From Ascaris suum (lineage: Eukaryota > Nematoda > Chromadorea > Rhabditida > Ascarididae): 64,000 nt of DNA. The stretch covers positions 10,688,053 through 10,752,052 of the forward strand of contig CM024172.1 in assembly GCA_013433145.1 (NCBI GenBank). Direction: 5' to 3'. Positions within the stretch are counted from its first letter, which is position 1, and each line of letters opens with the position of its first letter. A program made the position numbers and the translations under genes. Below are positions 1 to 51,600 of the stretch, piece by piece. Under the pieces are notes generated by a model that was not told where the DNA came from, made no database searches, and was given only the letters and a program-made list of their open reading frames with translations.

Positions 1-12759
<12,759 letters not shown>

Positions 12760-13629
12760 CCTATTCCTTCATTGCTGAATGAATTTGTTGTAGCTCATAT
12801 GTTATTGACGTTAATTGTTGTTTTGAGCAAGCAGACGTTATTTTATCAATTCACAAGGAATTCTTTGTGCGGATTGATGTGAATGAAAAGAGCCATTCTC
12901 TGAAGTAGACGGAAACTTTGTTGAAGAATCAAGATCACGACGCTTAATCATCGGATTGTATATTTCTAAACGCCGTAAGTGAGAAACAAAAGCATTTGCA
13001 AATGCAAATCTGTTAAAAGTGATTTCAAAGGTGTTTGAAAGCCGAATATATCCAACATATGAGTCATGCCCAAAGTTTACAGAGCTATTGCATTGATTAA
13101 AACTTTTGCAATAATGATATGTAGTGTTTGCGTTCGATCAATTCTTCAATGTACCATATTTCTATTGTTGTTTCATCAGTCACCTATCTGCAAGTATACT
13201 GTTAGAGAACAATAATAATCCAAGAAGAGAATCAACAACGATCGGATAAAAATGGGGAAAGGAACGAGTTGCTGAACTTTCTGAAGCGAATACATATTGA
13301 GTGGGTTGCAAATAAAGGAATAAATGTAAAACTTATATCGTTTGAACGATCTTTTAAGCGCAACCCTCTCACCTTTAAACCAACTCCCCTAATCAAAAAT
13401 GTCGTTTACCTTTTTCACGTTTGCGGAGAAATTCGAAAATCTCAAAAAAAAAAAGAGATCATCTGAGAAACTTAACACAGTTACAATTTTGAATAGTGAA
13501 TGTGATCGTTACGAAAGTCGTGGTTGTTTTTTTTTTTTGCGTTCCCTAATAAAGATTTTATAGGAATTGAATTCATTGCGAGATTATTTTTCCTATTAGC
13601 TGCCTCAGAGTATTTTGAAAACATTTCAT

Positions 13630-13715
13630 AAATTATAGTAATAGTTATAGTAATACCATAAAGTTATAGTATAGTTATAGTATGCAAAAGTTATAAGTTA
13701 TAGTAATACTATAAA
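13630..13715. repeat. Short irregular tandem repeat of AGTTATAGTA
   Basis: Several near copies of AGTTATAGTA with spacings of about 10-14 bp (AGTTATAGTAATA, AGTTATAGTAT). It is AT-rich and low-complexity. Confidence 0.8.
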
Positions 13716-14036
13716 ATGCAAAAAAAAAACTCTCAAATATACTCCAAATACATCAATGGCGATCACTTTCATAAAGTAGTCATTGTTGGTGACGATGAAA
13801 TTAAAACGAATACTTTACGTTTGATCGTTTTCTATTTCATTATCGACATTATTATAATATTTAATTAATTATATTAAAAAAATTCTAAAACGACATTTAG
13901 ATTTTATCAATAAAATTTACATATGAAACATTTTCATTTATAATTATTTCTTCGTTTCGAATAGCCGATTGTTTGCGTTGAAATATTTTCAATTAATTTG
14001 CATAAATAGAAAAAATCTGAGCAATTTTGAAATTAT

Positions 14037-14040
<4 letters not shown>

Positions 14041-14128
<88 letters not shown>
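14041..14128. repeat. (TA)n microsatellite, about 88 bp
   Basis: Pure alternating AT followed by a broken TATATAT extension to 14137, in very AT-rich surroundings. Confidence 0.97.
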
Positions 14129-14132
<4 letters not shown>

Positions 14133-14539
14133 TATATGAAAATTTTTGACGATTATATGTAAATTTTAAAAAAATTTTGAATATTTCATTACGATTATCG
14201 AAGTATTTCCTATTGAATTAAACGAATTAAAACATTATAATAGCGTTGCATTTTTGTTGTATTCCAATTGAACTCTTAGAATATTCTCGTTTGAAATATT
14301 GGTGATAATCGGTGAAAATTTTAGATTTGCTTCTGATCGATCTCTTTAGACGCTTCAATCGCATATTGAAAAAGAAATATTTGAAAAACGTGGAAAAAAA
14401 ATGAAAGAAATTTTTTCTTTTTTTTAAGTTGGAAAGAAAAATTCAACCAAAACGGCTAAATAACAATTCAACATTCAAAAGAGTAAAGATAAGAGTAAAG
14501 GTAATTTTTTATCATTTCAACGCTGATCACTTTCAGATT

Positions 14540-14690
14540 ATTAGTTATATCTATCAATATTTATCAGTATCAGTTAGTTATACTTATCAGTTGTAAGTTA
14601 TATTAGTTATATTTATCAATGTTAGTTATATTTATCACTTTCAAATTGTTATTGTTAGTTATAAATATAACTAACTACTATAGACGCTGT
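14540..14690. repeat. Irregular TTAGTTATA / TTTATCA repeat
   Basis: TTAGTTATA and TTTATCA(A/G) recur several times with uneven spacing. It ends near an inverted TTAGTTATAAATATAACTAA that can form a short hairpin. Confidence 0.7.
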
Positions 14691-17600
14691 GTTCCTCAAT
14701 AATTCATAAGAAGCGGGAATCAGTTAAAAACGAATTTCTGCCTTCAACAGGTTGCCAGCATTAAAGAGCAATAGTAACAAAAATAGGTTAGCTCTGAGGT
14801 TAGCTCTGCCCGTCGACTATTTTCAAGGTGGTCTTTCAATCCGACTATGAGTTAGACCAAAGTCAGAAGTTGGGATGCCATCTATTAATTTCAATTTGTT
14901 CCCTGGAGTCAACTCCAAAAATAAACCCGTAGTAGGATTCCCTGGATTCAAATCTATGACCGGATGCCGAAGAATCCGAAATCTGACTTCGAATTCGTCC
15001 ACTACTGATTGTAATGAAGAATAGAATTGAAGAATATGTTAACTTATGTAAAAGGGAGCAGTGATGTTTGAGTTGTTGTTTGGATGTCATGAGGGGTTAT
15101 GCTTTAATTTTAGCATATATTACTTTATCGGATATTATTATGGTCTAATGAAGTTCACAACGGGAATCATTGAATGCACGATGAATTCTGGATAATATTT
15201 GAATACACTCAATTATCGTACTCTATCGACCGTTCAAGTAGATTTCTCCAAATCTAATAGTTATTAAAACTATAGTGCTCACTACTTTTTACAGCAGCTT
15301 ACCTATATAATTTCTTATCGCCATAAATAATTCACAATTGAGTACATTCCGTTCAAATATTGAGAATATTTTATAAATTATCATTTTCGTTAAAATTTGC
15401 ATTCCCATTGATTGTAATTCACTTCAACTTGTGATGTTTGAAAAATTGCAATTAACGAATTATTTAGAGAATATCGCTAATATTGCGACATTGAAGTCAT
15501 AACGATTATAGGTGAGAAATACTTTTTATTTTTTTAAATCACCAAAAATAGTAAAATTTAAAACATTTGAAAAAAAAACTTCACTTTAAAATACCCTCAG
15601 AATTCCTCTAAAATGAGCAAAATTTCAGATTTTCTCTTGTTCGAAAAATTTCCGATCATTTTATACTCGGTAGGGTTGATGATGCAATCAGAAGTGAGCT
15701 GATGTAACTTTCATCAGAAACGAAGACGGCAAGCACCGCTTAGTGTGAGGTGATGTTTAATGTGCTCACAAATAATCTCATTGTCTAAAAACAATGTTGT
15801 GAAGTAAATTGAAAAAAGTAGCCAACTATCGACTAGGAAAAAAAGAAAAAACTTTTATCAACCACTCGTCACTGTTTACATATAAGAAGTGAAGAAATGC
15901 GCCAATTGTGCTCGCATTGCATTTCCGCCGCTCATTAGACATATCAATTTCATAATTTCCCAATAAATAATAAAACAATAGATCCAAATATTAAATGGCT
16001 CGGCAACTCATACACATCACCTATTAAGGATTCTTTTTTTTTGTTGTTGATCTTAATGCAGAATGGATTTTCAATTGAGTGCAAAATGCACAAAAAGTTT
16101 TTGACACTCTAAAGTAATCGTAACCTTTTTCAAGTTATTGTACCAGCTTGAAAATTGATTTAGAGGGTTATGCTATAGGTATATTGTACCTACAAAATAT
16201 CCGTACCCGTGATTTCAATGTTGGTGGATCAGCTCGTTTGGGATGAATAAAACGAGATGACCGTTTCATTGTTAATGAAATAATGGTTTCTAAGTTAAGA
16301 CTATCGAACAGACAGACAGACAACCAGACAGACGGACGAACAAACACGAGCTGCAAATCTGCAAAATCACACAATAATTGCCTTTTTAAATAATCACGAA
16401 CCAATCAATCATTAACGCGCCTGGAACAAAAACCCATGAAAGAAGGTTTCCGGCATTTCCGGTACACTTCCGGTATTCAGTGCCATTAGCAGAAAGCAGA
16501 ATTGATGAAAATTGCAAGTGAAATTGGTTTTATGCCCATAAAACATCAACGAATGATATCTATATCAACTGGAAACATTTACATGAGATGATTATTACCG
16601 GAGAAATTGAATCGATTGCTTAGAAGAGGCGAATTTTCAGAAGCATCTGTACTAAAAAAATAAAATGGCAAATCGCATCGCAGAGGCGTAATATGTGCTT
16701 TTTTTTTGCGCTGCAGCTCTCAAGATGAACTTGCTGGTTAATATGCGCTTTTTTATTTTTAACGCAGCGGCCAGCTGTAGGTATTTGCAGGCGAAGAAAC
16801 TCACTTGTGATCGAGATTGAACAGACCTTATTTTTTGAAGAAAAAGAAACTCCATAAACAAGCTTTATAGCATATTTTAGCATGCTTAACCTTCTAAGAG
16901 TGGCTAAAACGAGTGAAAATTCTCTTATGAAAGAAAACACATCAATTGAATTTCATCTGTGAGATATGAGCGCGTTCATAACTTGACGTAATGTGACTTT
17001 CACAAAAATCGTTTCCACTTCAATGTTGACCATAACTTTTTTAATGATTTTATTAGCTAAAATATTGTTGTATTGTAAATAGTAATAATTGATTAGTAAT
17101 GCATAAAATTGCTAATGAACTGAATAATTTCTGATCGACAATGAATACTGCAAACATCTCTGCATGGGCGTGCAAGCAAACACAAATGCACGAAAGCGAA
17201 CTTGAAACGAAGAAGCTCCGCCCTAGAGTGCAGTAGTCGTGACCGAACGCACTTTGCCGATCAGCTGCGCACGCACAATCCCACCGTCGTCACAGCTGAA
17301 TGACGCCTTGTATTCTCTATCATTTTACTTCATCAACGCTATGCATGCTAATTGAATATTTTCATACCTGTTTTGGGTACCTGTGTTGAATATTGTTATT
17401 CTTTTTATTGGTGTTACTGTTTTCTGTGATGTAGTTTATAAGAGAATGCATTCTTAGGCGTATTGTTGGCAGTTTTTTGTAGTTGAAGTACAAAACTTTT
17501 ATCATACTTTACATCACGCAATTTTTTGCACATATTTGAGTATTTCAAAGCTTATCGATTTTAATGAGCATATTGCAAATAAAAAAAAAACACATATTTG

Positions 17601-20398
17601 CCTCTTTTCTCGATTGATATTCTCGAAGTGGACACTAATTCAAAAAATAATGACTAGAAGTTGAAGCTACGACCTACTCAAGTAAATTCTCCCATATAAA
17701 AATTATGCAGATTTCGCTCTTGATCTAACAACTTGATCAACTAATAATAATAAAAAAAAATCGATTGAACAGTTTCCAATCGATGAACCGTAAAGTGTCA
17801 TTACTTCTCTATGAAGATATTTGAGTAATTTATATGTTATCTTCACTTGTTTTATGTGTTAACTTGACTGTGATGATGTTATACGTTTCCTTTAGGCACT
17901 TCTAATTCGTCTTTATAGATTCTATACTCTGATGATATTATAATATAGTAATTGCTCTCACTAATCTATCGTCACTCAAGTGTGAAAAAGTTATCACATT
18001 TATAATGAAATATTTGTATCGAATGAGAAAAATATTTTCAATAAAAATAAAATTCATAGTGGATATTCGATAATTTTCCTTAATATTATCACTAAGAAGA
18101 AATTTCATATTGAATGTTGAATTGTTGTAATTTCAAATATTCCATACTAAAAAAAAAAAAAAAAATTCGGAAATTTTTAAATTTTTTCATTTATAATTAT
18201 TTATAAATTTTTCTTTTTTTTTCTTTTCCTTTGAAATTTTCCACTTTATTAAAAAACAAAAATGAAAATGAAATGAACGAAAAAAAAAAAGAAAAACAAC
18301 AGCTAAATCTATGAATTTGTAAGGATTGAATTTTTTTTTTGCGGTTTAATTAGTAAATATTTTGGAATTTTAATTAAATTTACATTTTTTTTCTTCACTT
18401 TTAACACTGAAAATGTTTTAAAGTTTTTTTTTGAATTTTATATTTAATTAAAATTTTTTGAATGAAATTAAAAATTTAATTTTTCACTGAAAATTTCGAT
18501 AATTTTTCATATTTAAATGAAGTAATCGTTAATGTTTTTCGATTGGAAATTTCATCTTCTCTCTAATGTCGAAATTTTGAGTTGTTTTTTTTTTCTTTGC
18601 ACATTTATTTTTTAACGACTATCAAATAATAATGGAATATTTTCGAATTATTCTATGAGCGTATTTAATACGAATACAGAGATTCATTCGAATTTAGAAG
18701 GGAGGAAAAGGGGGGGGGGGGAAATGTGGAGAAACAGGTGTTGTGATATGATTGTTTTTCATTTCGTGCTCAAAAGAGCATTCATCAACGACGGTATATA
18801 ATGCTAGCGGAATGCAAGTCCCATAGAGAAGTGTAGTGTTGAATATGTGCATTAAAACATGGTCGCTTTTATCGATCCGGCATGCACTACGCATGCGTGT
18901 GTAACCCATAAATGGCACCTACCCATTTCGTATCTCTCGCATCAATTTTTCGAGAATGCTTAATTTCTATTTACCTTTCATTTCATCAATAATCTCATAT
19001 TACGTAACACCTGGGTTTTTTTTTTCTTCGCTTCTCATCTCACAATACAACGCAACATTCGTTGCATAATGATTCAGTGGAAATCGATAAAATGCTTATA
19101 TACACATATTTTTAGCTCATCGATTGTGAGAAGCAACTTCCTCTATTCTATTCAAATAGTTTCAATACTCTATCAATTTTTCGCATAATTTAGGCGTCTT
19201 TTGACCTCATTTGTGAGGAATTTTTCATCTTTTAATATGCATTGAATTCTCATTGAAAAACTTTTTTGAGACCTTCCGAAATTTCTTCCATCCCCCCCCC
19301 CCCCACCCTCAAAAAAAACCTCTCATTATTTGTTTGATTTTTATTTCGCGTTTTTCAAAATTACCTCCACCATATTGTAAAGCTCGTTCTGGTGATATCG
19401 TGTCCAGGTGGATATATGCGTTCGTATGCATGCATGCGAGTATGGCTTGTCTGTCTGTCGGTCCGTATGTCTATCTATCTGTCCGTTCAATACGTTCATC
19501 CTGAGAACCGCTGACAAATGTGAAACTTTTTGCTTATGTTGCACATTATAGTTGTCATATTTATCCTCTATCATACTTCATTTTGATGCGTCGACGCCAA
19601 TAGAATTTTATGAATTTATTATGTAGAAGATACCAAATAACAATAGAGGAAATTATTTTTTAATAAGAGGTTTACGAGCGGTTGAATTAGTTGAAATAAT
19701 ATAACGGCTACATTTCCCATGATTGTTGTTTATTGATACCTTCTAGAAGCGTTTCGTGAAGAGTGGAGAATAAGAAAAAATATTCCTCTAATTTCAACGT
19801 TTTCCGAGCGGTCATTTCCGCTTGTAGTTATTTGTGGACTGGTCGGTCACTCATTCGTTTGCTAGGCCATCTATCTGCCTTTGTAGTTTGCATGCGTCAA
19901 CTCATACGTGGATTCATTCGCACGCCTCGTCAGAATCATTAGCCTGTAGGTTGTAATTTCGCATATATAATCCACACTGTTTTCTAATATACGGCGTTGT
20001 CGGCTTTCTTGGTGACATAAAGTAAGTTTCGAACGATGAGTATTACGTGGTGGGCAAATTATGCCTGCCCATTTGGGAAATAAAGTGAGGGGTAATTTTA
20101 TGTCATTTTCACATTATTGGTAAGTATTGATTTGTCTACAACGGACATCGGGCGCCATGCCGGTGTATTACTTTCAGTAGAAGCAGTCATGCCGGTGTGG
20201 CATACCTGGCCAACGATTTAATGATAGCAGTTTTTGCGGGAATGAAGCTACGTTTGTAACTGCTTAGACGTTGTTGCGGGGCTTATATCACGACAGCGAT
20301 GTGACACGTCGGTAAAACGCATCCACACCTTACTACCACAGTCATTATAGAAACAGAGACGTGCGCATCTTTCACAAAATCAAGTGTATACCTGTACA

Positions 20399-20517
<119 letters not shown>

Positions 20518-20589
20518 TATTTGTGTATGTTTATTTATTTAATTCACGAAGGTTCATTTCTAACGAAAGCCTCTTCGAACTTATTACAC

Positions 20590-21735
20590 CTGTTTGTAAA
20601 TGTGTGTATCCACGTTTTGCCTGGGAATTTCACAGGTTCGCTCCGATGATGTCATCTCCGGCTATCCTATTTGCCTTCGCTGCATTCTTAGCTGCCAGTC
20701 TTCGCTCGTTCTGGCCCAGTTTTCGTCATCCACCAATGCACCCAGCAGGAATTCCTTTCTTCCGCCCTTTATGAAGTCTTCGATCTAGTCAAACCACGGA
20801 GCCGTTCATTTGGTTTGCGATCACGTAGCATTATCTTTGCCATATCTGTCCTCATCCTTCGGGCATCATGCACCATCAGCTCTCCTTTTCGTTAGGCTTC
20901 ATTGTTCCAACCATATAACAGTGCTGGCTAGACGAACGTATTGATCGAATAGGAGTCTATTCGTTTTCATTGCCACATTTCCTTGCTCAAATAACATCTG
21001 ATGCTGGAAGAAGGCCATCCATGCTCGTCGTATTGCTGGAGCCATTAAAATGAGCTGGCCGAGGTAAATTCGTACACATCATCGTCGACAACTTCTTCTT
21101 GATTTGTTAGCGCTCGAATGATTTGCACATTGGTCATAACTTACTTTTAGCTCTCTTCAGTTTAAATTCAACTTTCTTTCCTTCACCGATCATTTGCTTA
21201 AGTGTTATTTTCATCCAGGTGTGAAAATAGCACATTCCCATCCATAGAGCGACGAGTTTGAAAGCATTTCCTGTGAGTTTCGGTGCCCTTTCTTTGTCAC
21301 TGAAGGTAGTTGAACACTTGCAGCGAGCACGCATTGAACAACCTTGACGATGCGATGCCTCTTTGTCCCATTCCTCGTTGTGTGGTGAACAGATGACCGG
21401 CTCCTATTGACATACCGCTCATTTAGAGTGATCAGAAATCTTCTTCAGTACGTTGATGGCGGGAGGATGAACGGATGCTCCTTGTATCTCTGTTTGCGTT
21501 CCTCTTGTTTTGATCGAATGAATTTTGGTTTACAACAATTTGAGTCACACACTTCTTCTATAGACATCTTTTTTTCAGTAATATTTTCATCACCATGAAA
21601 GTATTCCTTGTGCAAAGCACAACCACCACCGATTATAGCCGAAGCAATCCACTTAATATTTTTTGCCTTTCTTCCACTATTCGTCGCATGGAACTTAATA
21701 TTTCCTATGAGGAATATGAATGTTGTTCATCAACT
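20590..21735 (-). mobile_element. Decayed non-LTR retrotransposon fragment (RTE-like reverse transcriptase)
   Basis: Minus-strand translation gives scattered reverse-transcriptase landmarks interrupted by stops and frame changes. At about 21380-21300 RGMGQRGIASSRLFNAC resembles the catalytic-core motif 'GVRQGD..SP.LF'. At 21070-21045 an EFT-S-LGQLI-like stretch matches the 'Y.YLGQLI' motif. At 21040-20900 IRRAWMAFF... resembles the post-palm segment of RTE elements. At 21733-21462 another open stretch (about 90 codons, Cys/Lys-rich) was not recognised. The base composition is richer in G+C than its neighbours, as expected of an insertion. It is surely not functional. Clade assignment is by motif memory only. 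Confidence 0.55.
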
Positions 21736-22935
21736 TGCGTACTCCGCATCTAAACGTATCACTGAGTTACACGGAGGTTGGTGCGCATCGATACTCTCGG
21801 TTTTACTTGTAAGTTTGTGCACGAAGACATTCAAGTGAAGGCACTCAATCTTCCGACGTGCTCGTAATATAGAAACGACACACTCTTGGAAGTTGCAGTA
21901 GGAAATTAAGCGATCATTGCTGGGATGCTCGATGGCTGCTTGCTCTTTTCTGGCCACATCATCGTTGACACACCATTGATACCTTAGCGATGTCGGTGGT
22001 ATGGTCAGCGACCCTGGTGACTTCGTCAACGAACTATACAAATTCGTCTTCTGGTAGCAGCGGTCTGTCATCAGAAGTGGGTACACCACTGTATAAAAGG
22101 GGTCTCCGTACACGGGAAAAAGAGAAGGCTTCTCACTGTTCGATGCGATGAACCATAAGTGCCCGCTATGCAGAAGGTGTGATGATTTTCGTGCCCATGA
22201 GAGCAGATGGAATTACCTTCTTAGAATCCTTGGCAGAGATGGAGGATTGAAAACGTGGAATTTCCTGTTCAACCGCAGTATAAAGTTGTGCGTAAACACA
22301 AAGTTCGAAGAATTTATACGTTGCTTGATTGCATACTTTCACAAAATATCGATGTCGAACTCATCTAGTCACGGTTTATCCCAGTTTGCATCGTACTTTC
22401 GGATTAGGCTGATTATATTCCAATATCCTCCATTGCAGTGAATTCTCGTTCATCTGATATCAATTACTGATCACGTTTCTGTGCAGCGTTCCCGGTCATA
22501 AACACTGCCTCACGCTGTTTCCTCATGTTCGTGCAACTCTATGCAGAGTTTTTTGTGTTCGCGATGACGAAGTCGCGTTCCTAGCGTCCTTCAAAGAGAT
22601 GGGTAAGCCCACAGGAGTCGTAGGACACTCCGTGCTCCCAAATCGCTGAATCATCTTTATGCAAAGACGCTAGAGGGAAGGGGGTGGGAGGCAGTCGTGA
22701 GTCAATTCCGAACATTAGTTTGCACCCATAGCACGGACAACCTTGAGGTATGAGCTTAAGGCCAGAGCGTCACCCAGAGATGTTGCCAAGCGAAGGAACT
22801 GTAGTACGCCGGTTTTCTACAGCAGCCGATAACAGACCGCACACCCCCGGCAACACTATCAAGATAACGTACGTGCGTACATACCTACACACAAGTACAT
22901 ATGAATAAAAACATAATATGTGTATAAATGCATAC

Positions 22936-22939
22936 TCTT

Positions 22940-23030
<91 letters not shown>
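22936..23030. repeat. Compound (CT)n(AT)n microsatellite
   Basis: About 13 CT units (22936-22962) run straight into about 34 AT units (22963-23030). The junction lies about 640 bp upstream of the kinesin ATG, close to where its promoter is expected. Confidence 0.97.
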
Positions 23031-23033
<3 letters not shown>

Positions 23034-23288
23034 CAAACGCATATGTATTTACATGATATGTCTCTATACATATACGTACATACGCATATTTATGTACGCG
23101 CATACATAGTGCATGTGTGCGCATGCATTTATACGTGCATTTGTATACTTTTGTGTTGCTGATGTATATAAGTATGTGATATTGTTAGCACATTTATACT
23201 GTGCATATCATGGGCATGCGCAGGAGAGGTGGCTAAGTAGAAGTTTGCACCATTTAGCCATGTTCCTAAAAAGTTCCATCTTTAAAAC

Positions 23289-23480
23289 TTACATAATGTG
23301 AAGGTCACCAAATACCTCAGAATTTCGACGCAGTCTTTTTTTCGCTTCAATATCCACTTCATTTCCTTTGTGGAAATGCAGGTTTAAAACTAAGTCAATC
23401 ATTCGTTCATCTGATCTCGGGTCTTTCTGACTCAGAATACTACAGTTTTTGATATGTGCCATGTGATCTTTCCTTTGCAT
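23289..23480 (-). CDS. Small hypothetical open frame divergent from the kinesin
   Basis: A 63-codon minus-strand frame (MQRKDHMAHIKNCSILSQKD... to ...FGDLHIM), rich in charged residues, starts about 190 bp upstream of the kinesin ATG. A possible donor GAG|GTATTT lies near its 3' end. Neither the protein nor a partner exon is recognised. A chance frame is quite possible. Confidence 0.18.
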   Translation of the reverse strand: MQRKDHMAHIKNCSILSQKDPRSDERMIDLVLNLHFHKGNEVDIEAKKRLRRNSEVFGDLHIM

Positions 23481-23610
23481 ATTCTTAATTATATGATTTT
23501 ACATACACCCCTGTTATATGTGATCTGAATTATCATTAATATATTTCGCTGTAGCAATGCGTTCACATAAAGGTGCCTTATCGAGAATGTTTAACATTGT
23601 GAAGTTGAGT

Positions 23611-23671
23611 CATCTTTGCAGTATGTTCTTCAACAACTTCTGAAGCTTGCACTAAGTATCTGTCCTCCAAA
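23611..23671 (+). promoter_or_regulatory. Likely 5' UTR and spliced-leader acceptor of the kinesin
   Basis: A CATCTTTGCAG acceptor-like motif ends at 23621, 50 nt before the chosen ATG at 23672, with no intervening ATG that is open into the gene. In nematodes such an outron acceptor close to the start codon usually receives a spliced leader. The ATG was chosen because MSLLDGAADDSTAVRVALRI has the length and ending of known KIF21 N-termini. Confidence 0.4.
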
Positions 23672-48684
<25,013 letters not shown>

Positions 48685-48699
48685 TTACTTTCGAGTAAG

Positions 48700-51600
48700 C
48701 TATCGATCGCGTGAGTTCGAGTGTATTATATTTCGGCCGCACATGTCTCACTAGACAAGTAGGATTGGCTTGCATAGCACTCGTATGGGACCAGTCGAGA
48801 GATTCGGTGGAAGACTTTTTCCTTTATCCCGTTTTATTAAGTTAACGACTTGGACTGCAAGGACGTGATCACCAAAAGGAAGAAATGGATGGAGACGAAT
48901 GCTTCGAACCTATTTGCAGACTATTGGCTATAATAGCCGTTCAAAGTTGGACCTTTTTCTAAAGTTCAGACATATAACATTATGGACACAATTTTGCACT
49001 TTATTCAACGAGTGGAAAAAAATGTTGGCAAATTATTCAAATTCCGCACTTTTTAAACGTGATAGGCTGTTCATTTATGCAAATAATATAGCAATTCTGC
49101 GTGATAATTTATCGAATTATTTGATATGCATTATAGCTGATTTGAGCGATGCATAAATTAGTGGTAGCAATGAATGCTATCCTATGCATTTGCACTCTCT
49201 CTTGTTAACTGGAGTTGGCACATTACATCGTAGATCTCCTTGCTATAAATATACAGCTGTCTAGAATATGATATACAAAAACATAAAAATATAAAACCGA
49301 CTGTTTACAAAAATATGTAAATTTAAGTGGGCAGATAAAATTTTCGCAAAGAATGCGGCGCTTTTATGCGACCAACCTAATTTGTGGTTTTTTAAGTGGC
49401 GCATTCGATAGGTACAACTTTTTTGCTTTTTATTTTCTTTTCCAACTTTACGTCTTGACCTTTGTGAAGTTAACATATTTAAAATGGACTACGGTGAGCG
49501 TCATGTCTATGTATGTGTCTGTCTGATCGTTCCAACTGGAAAATCACTGTAACTGGTTGCGGAATTTAATAGATATAATCGCAACTACTAGTTGATCACT
49601 CCTATCAGTTTTCTTTTGAGCCGTCAATTGTGGAAGCGATTACAGACACAAATAGACTCTTAAATTAGCCAAGAAGTTTGGGCATTTGCCACTATTGAGA
49701 TCGTATTTTGCAACCGATCGACCCGAAGAATGAGCGTTCTTTTGAGGAATCGGTAAAAGATCGGCCACATTACTGGCATTTTACTATTTTCTTGGCAAAA
49801 CAAGTTGATCAGATGAACGAGAGTGCTTGAGCGCATATCGTGCTAGCTAGCGTACTTTTTCATTTGTTTGATATACGTTATAGTAGGTAAGTGTTTGGGC
49901 TGAACAAATATAGTATTCATTGCGATATACACGAATTCATTCATATTTATGGCAATTAAATTAATGGATTTTGTCTTCATTTGAGTGCATTCAATTGCAA
50001 GCTGTTTGATAGAGTGGCAACAGCAACAGTTTTCGCTTCGAGAAAAAAAAATTACGATAGTTATCAAATTAAAAGAGTAATTTAATGATATTTTCAGAGG
50101 GAGTTTTTGCGCTTAGCAATTATCGATGAATGACAATTTTACTTTATCGAATGAGTTTAGTTCTCAGCAATAATATGTCTGAGGTTGTATATTTCGCATT
50201 ACTAATCAATTTCAAAAACAATAACGTTTGTAAGGTTATATCTTACCGAGATGCTATCTTTGTTAGGTTTTCTGTTACCCGGAGGCTACCTTTGTTAGGT
50301 TTTCTGTTACCGGAGGCTATCTTTGTTAGGTTTTCTGTTACCCGGAGGCTACCTTTGTTAGGTTTTCTGTTACCCGGAGGCTATCTTTGTTAGGTTTTTC
50401 TGTTACCCGGAGGCTATCTTTGTTAGGTTTTCTGTTACCGGAGGCTATCTTTGTTAGGTTTTTCTGTTACCGGAGGCTATCTTTGTTAGGTTTTCTGTTA
50501 CCCGGAGGCTATCTTTGTTAGGTTTTCTGTTACCCGGAGGCTACTGTTACTCGGAGGCTACCTTTGTTAGGTTTTCTGTTGCCCGAGACTATGTTTCTAA
50601 AAGACGTTTTTGAAAGACAAACCTTCCAGCCGGCTTATCTGAGTATCGTTTATTAATCACAGATAATAGTCGTCGACCGTTTCGTCGTGAATTGTTGCCA
50701 AAGAAGTTGGATTGTCTTGGGTTGTCAAATTGTGTAGGTAAGCGAATGACGCCATTCCAAAGGTGCTTATTATCTTTACTCCTTGGATTTACTAGTTGAA
50801 TAATGAGAAGTTTATATTTGCGTATGTTGTGCATAATGAATTATCGTTTAATATTTGAAACATTGGGGATTTTTTTTAAAGCTAAAATATAAAGCTGCAA
50901 AAGAATATGATATGATTTGAGACTGCATTTGTTTCAAACTGATATTTTAATGATGTTATATTGGTAAATAGTGCATTGATAGTTGATGACTTGTCCTGAT
51001 GCTATGTATATAAAATTGGGGAATGAGGTTTTATAACGAATTGAAATAATCGAATCGAATCGACTAATAATTCTACTAATTGTACGTCATTGCAACGAGA
51101 AATTGCAAAATAATGGTTGCAAAATAATATCAATGATTCGAAAACTACTCATGTCATAATGCTCATTAGAAGCGCGATCGCGAAATCTTATGTCACGGTG
51201 GCAATAATCATTCGAGAACAGCGAGTAACTAAAAATTATCATCCCATGATATGATGGCGCTATAATTTTTGCTTTTGTGTTATTTCCGTACGCTTCAGTA
51301 GATTTGCTTTGCAATGGCGCTTTATAGGCTATGTGTCGTTTGTCTATCTCAATCTGTGCTTGCTTCTACTCGAATAGCAATGAAACGAGAGTTACTGGAT
51401 TAGTGGATACAATATATACAATAGGGTGATCTCATTGTCGTATAATTCATATTTTTTCGTAATCCCACAAATGTCACCTGTGCCATGTATTAATATATGG
51501 ATGCAATAATACCCATGAGGTTAATGAGATTTAAATGTAATAAGAATCTGCATCCATCTTAGATTAGTAATGAAAAAAGTCATCATTTGCGGATGATCTC

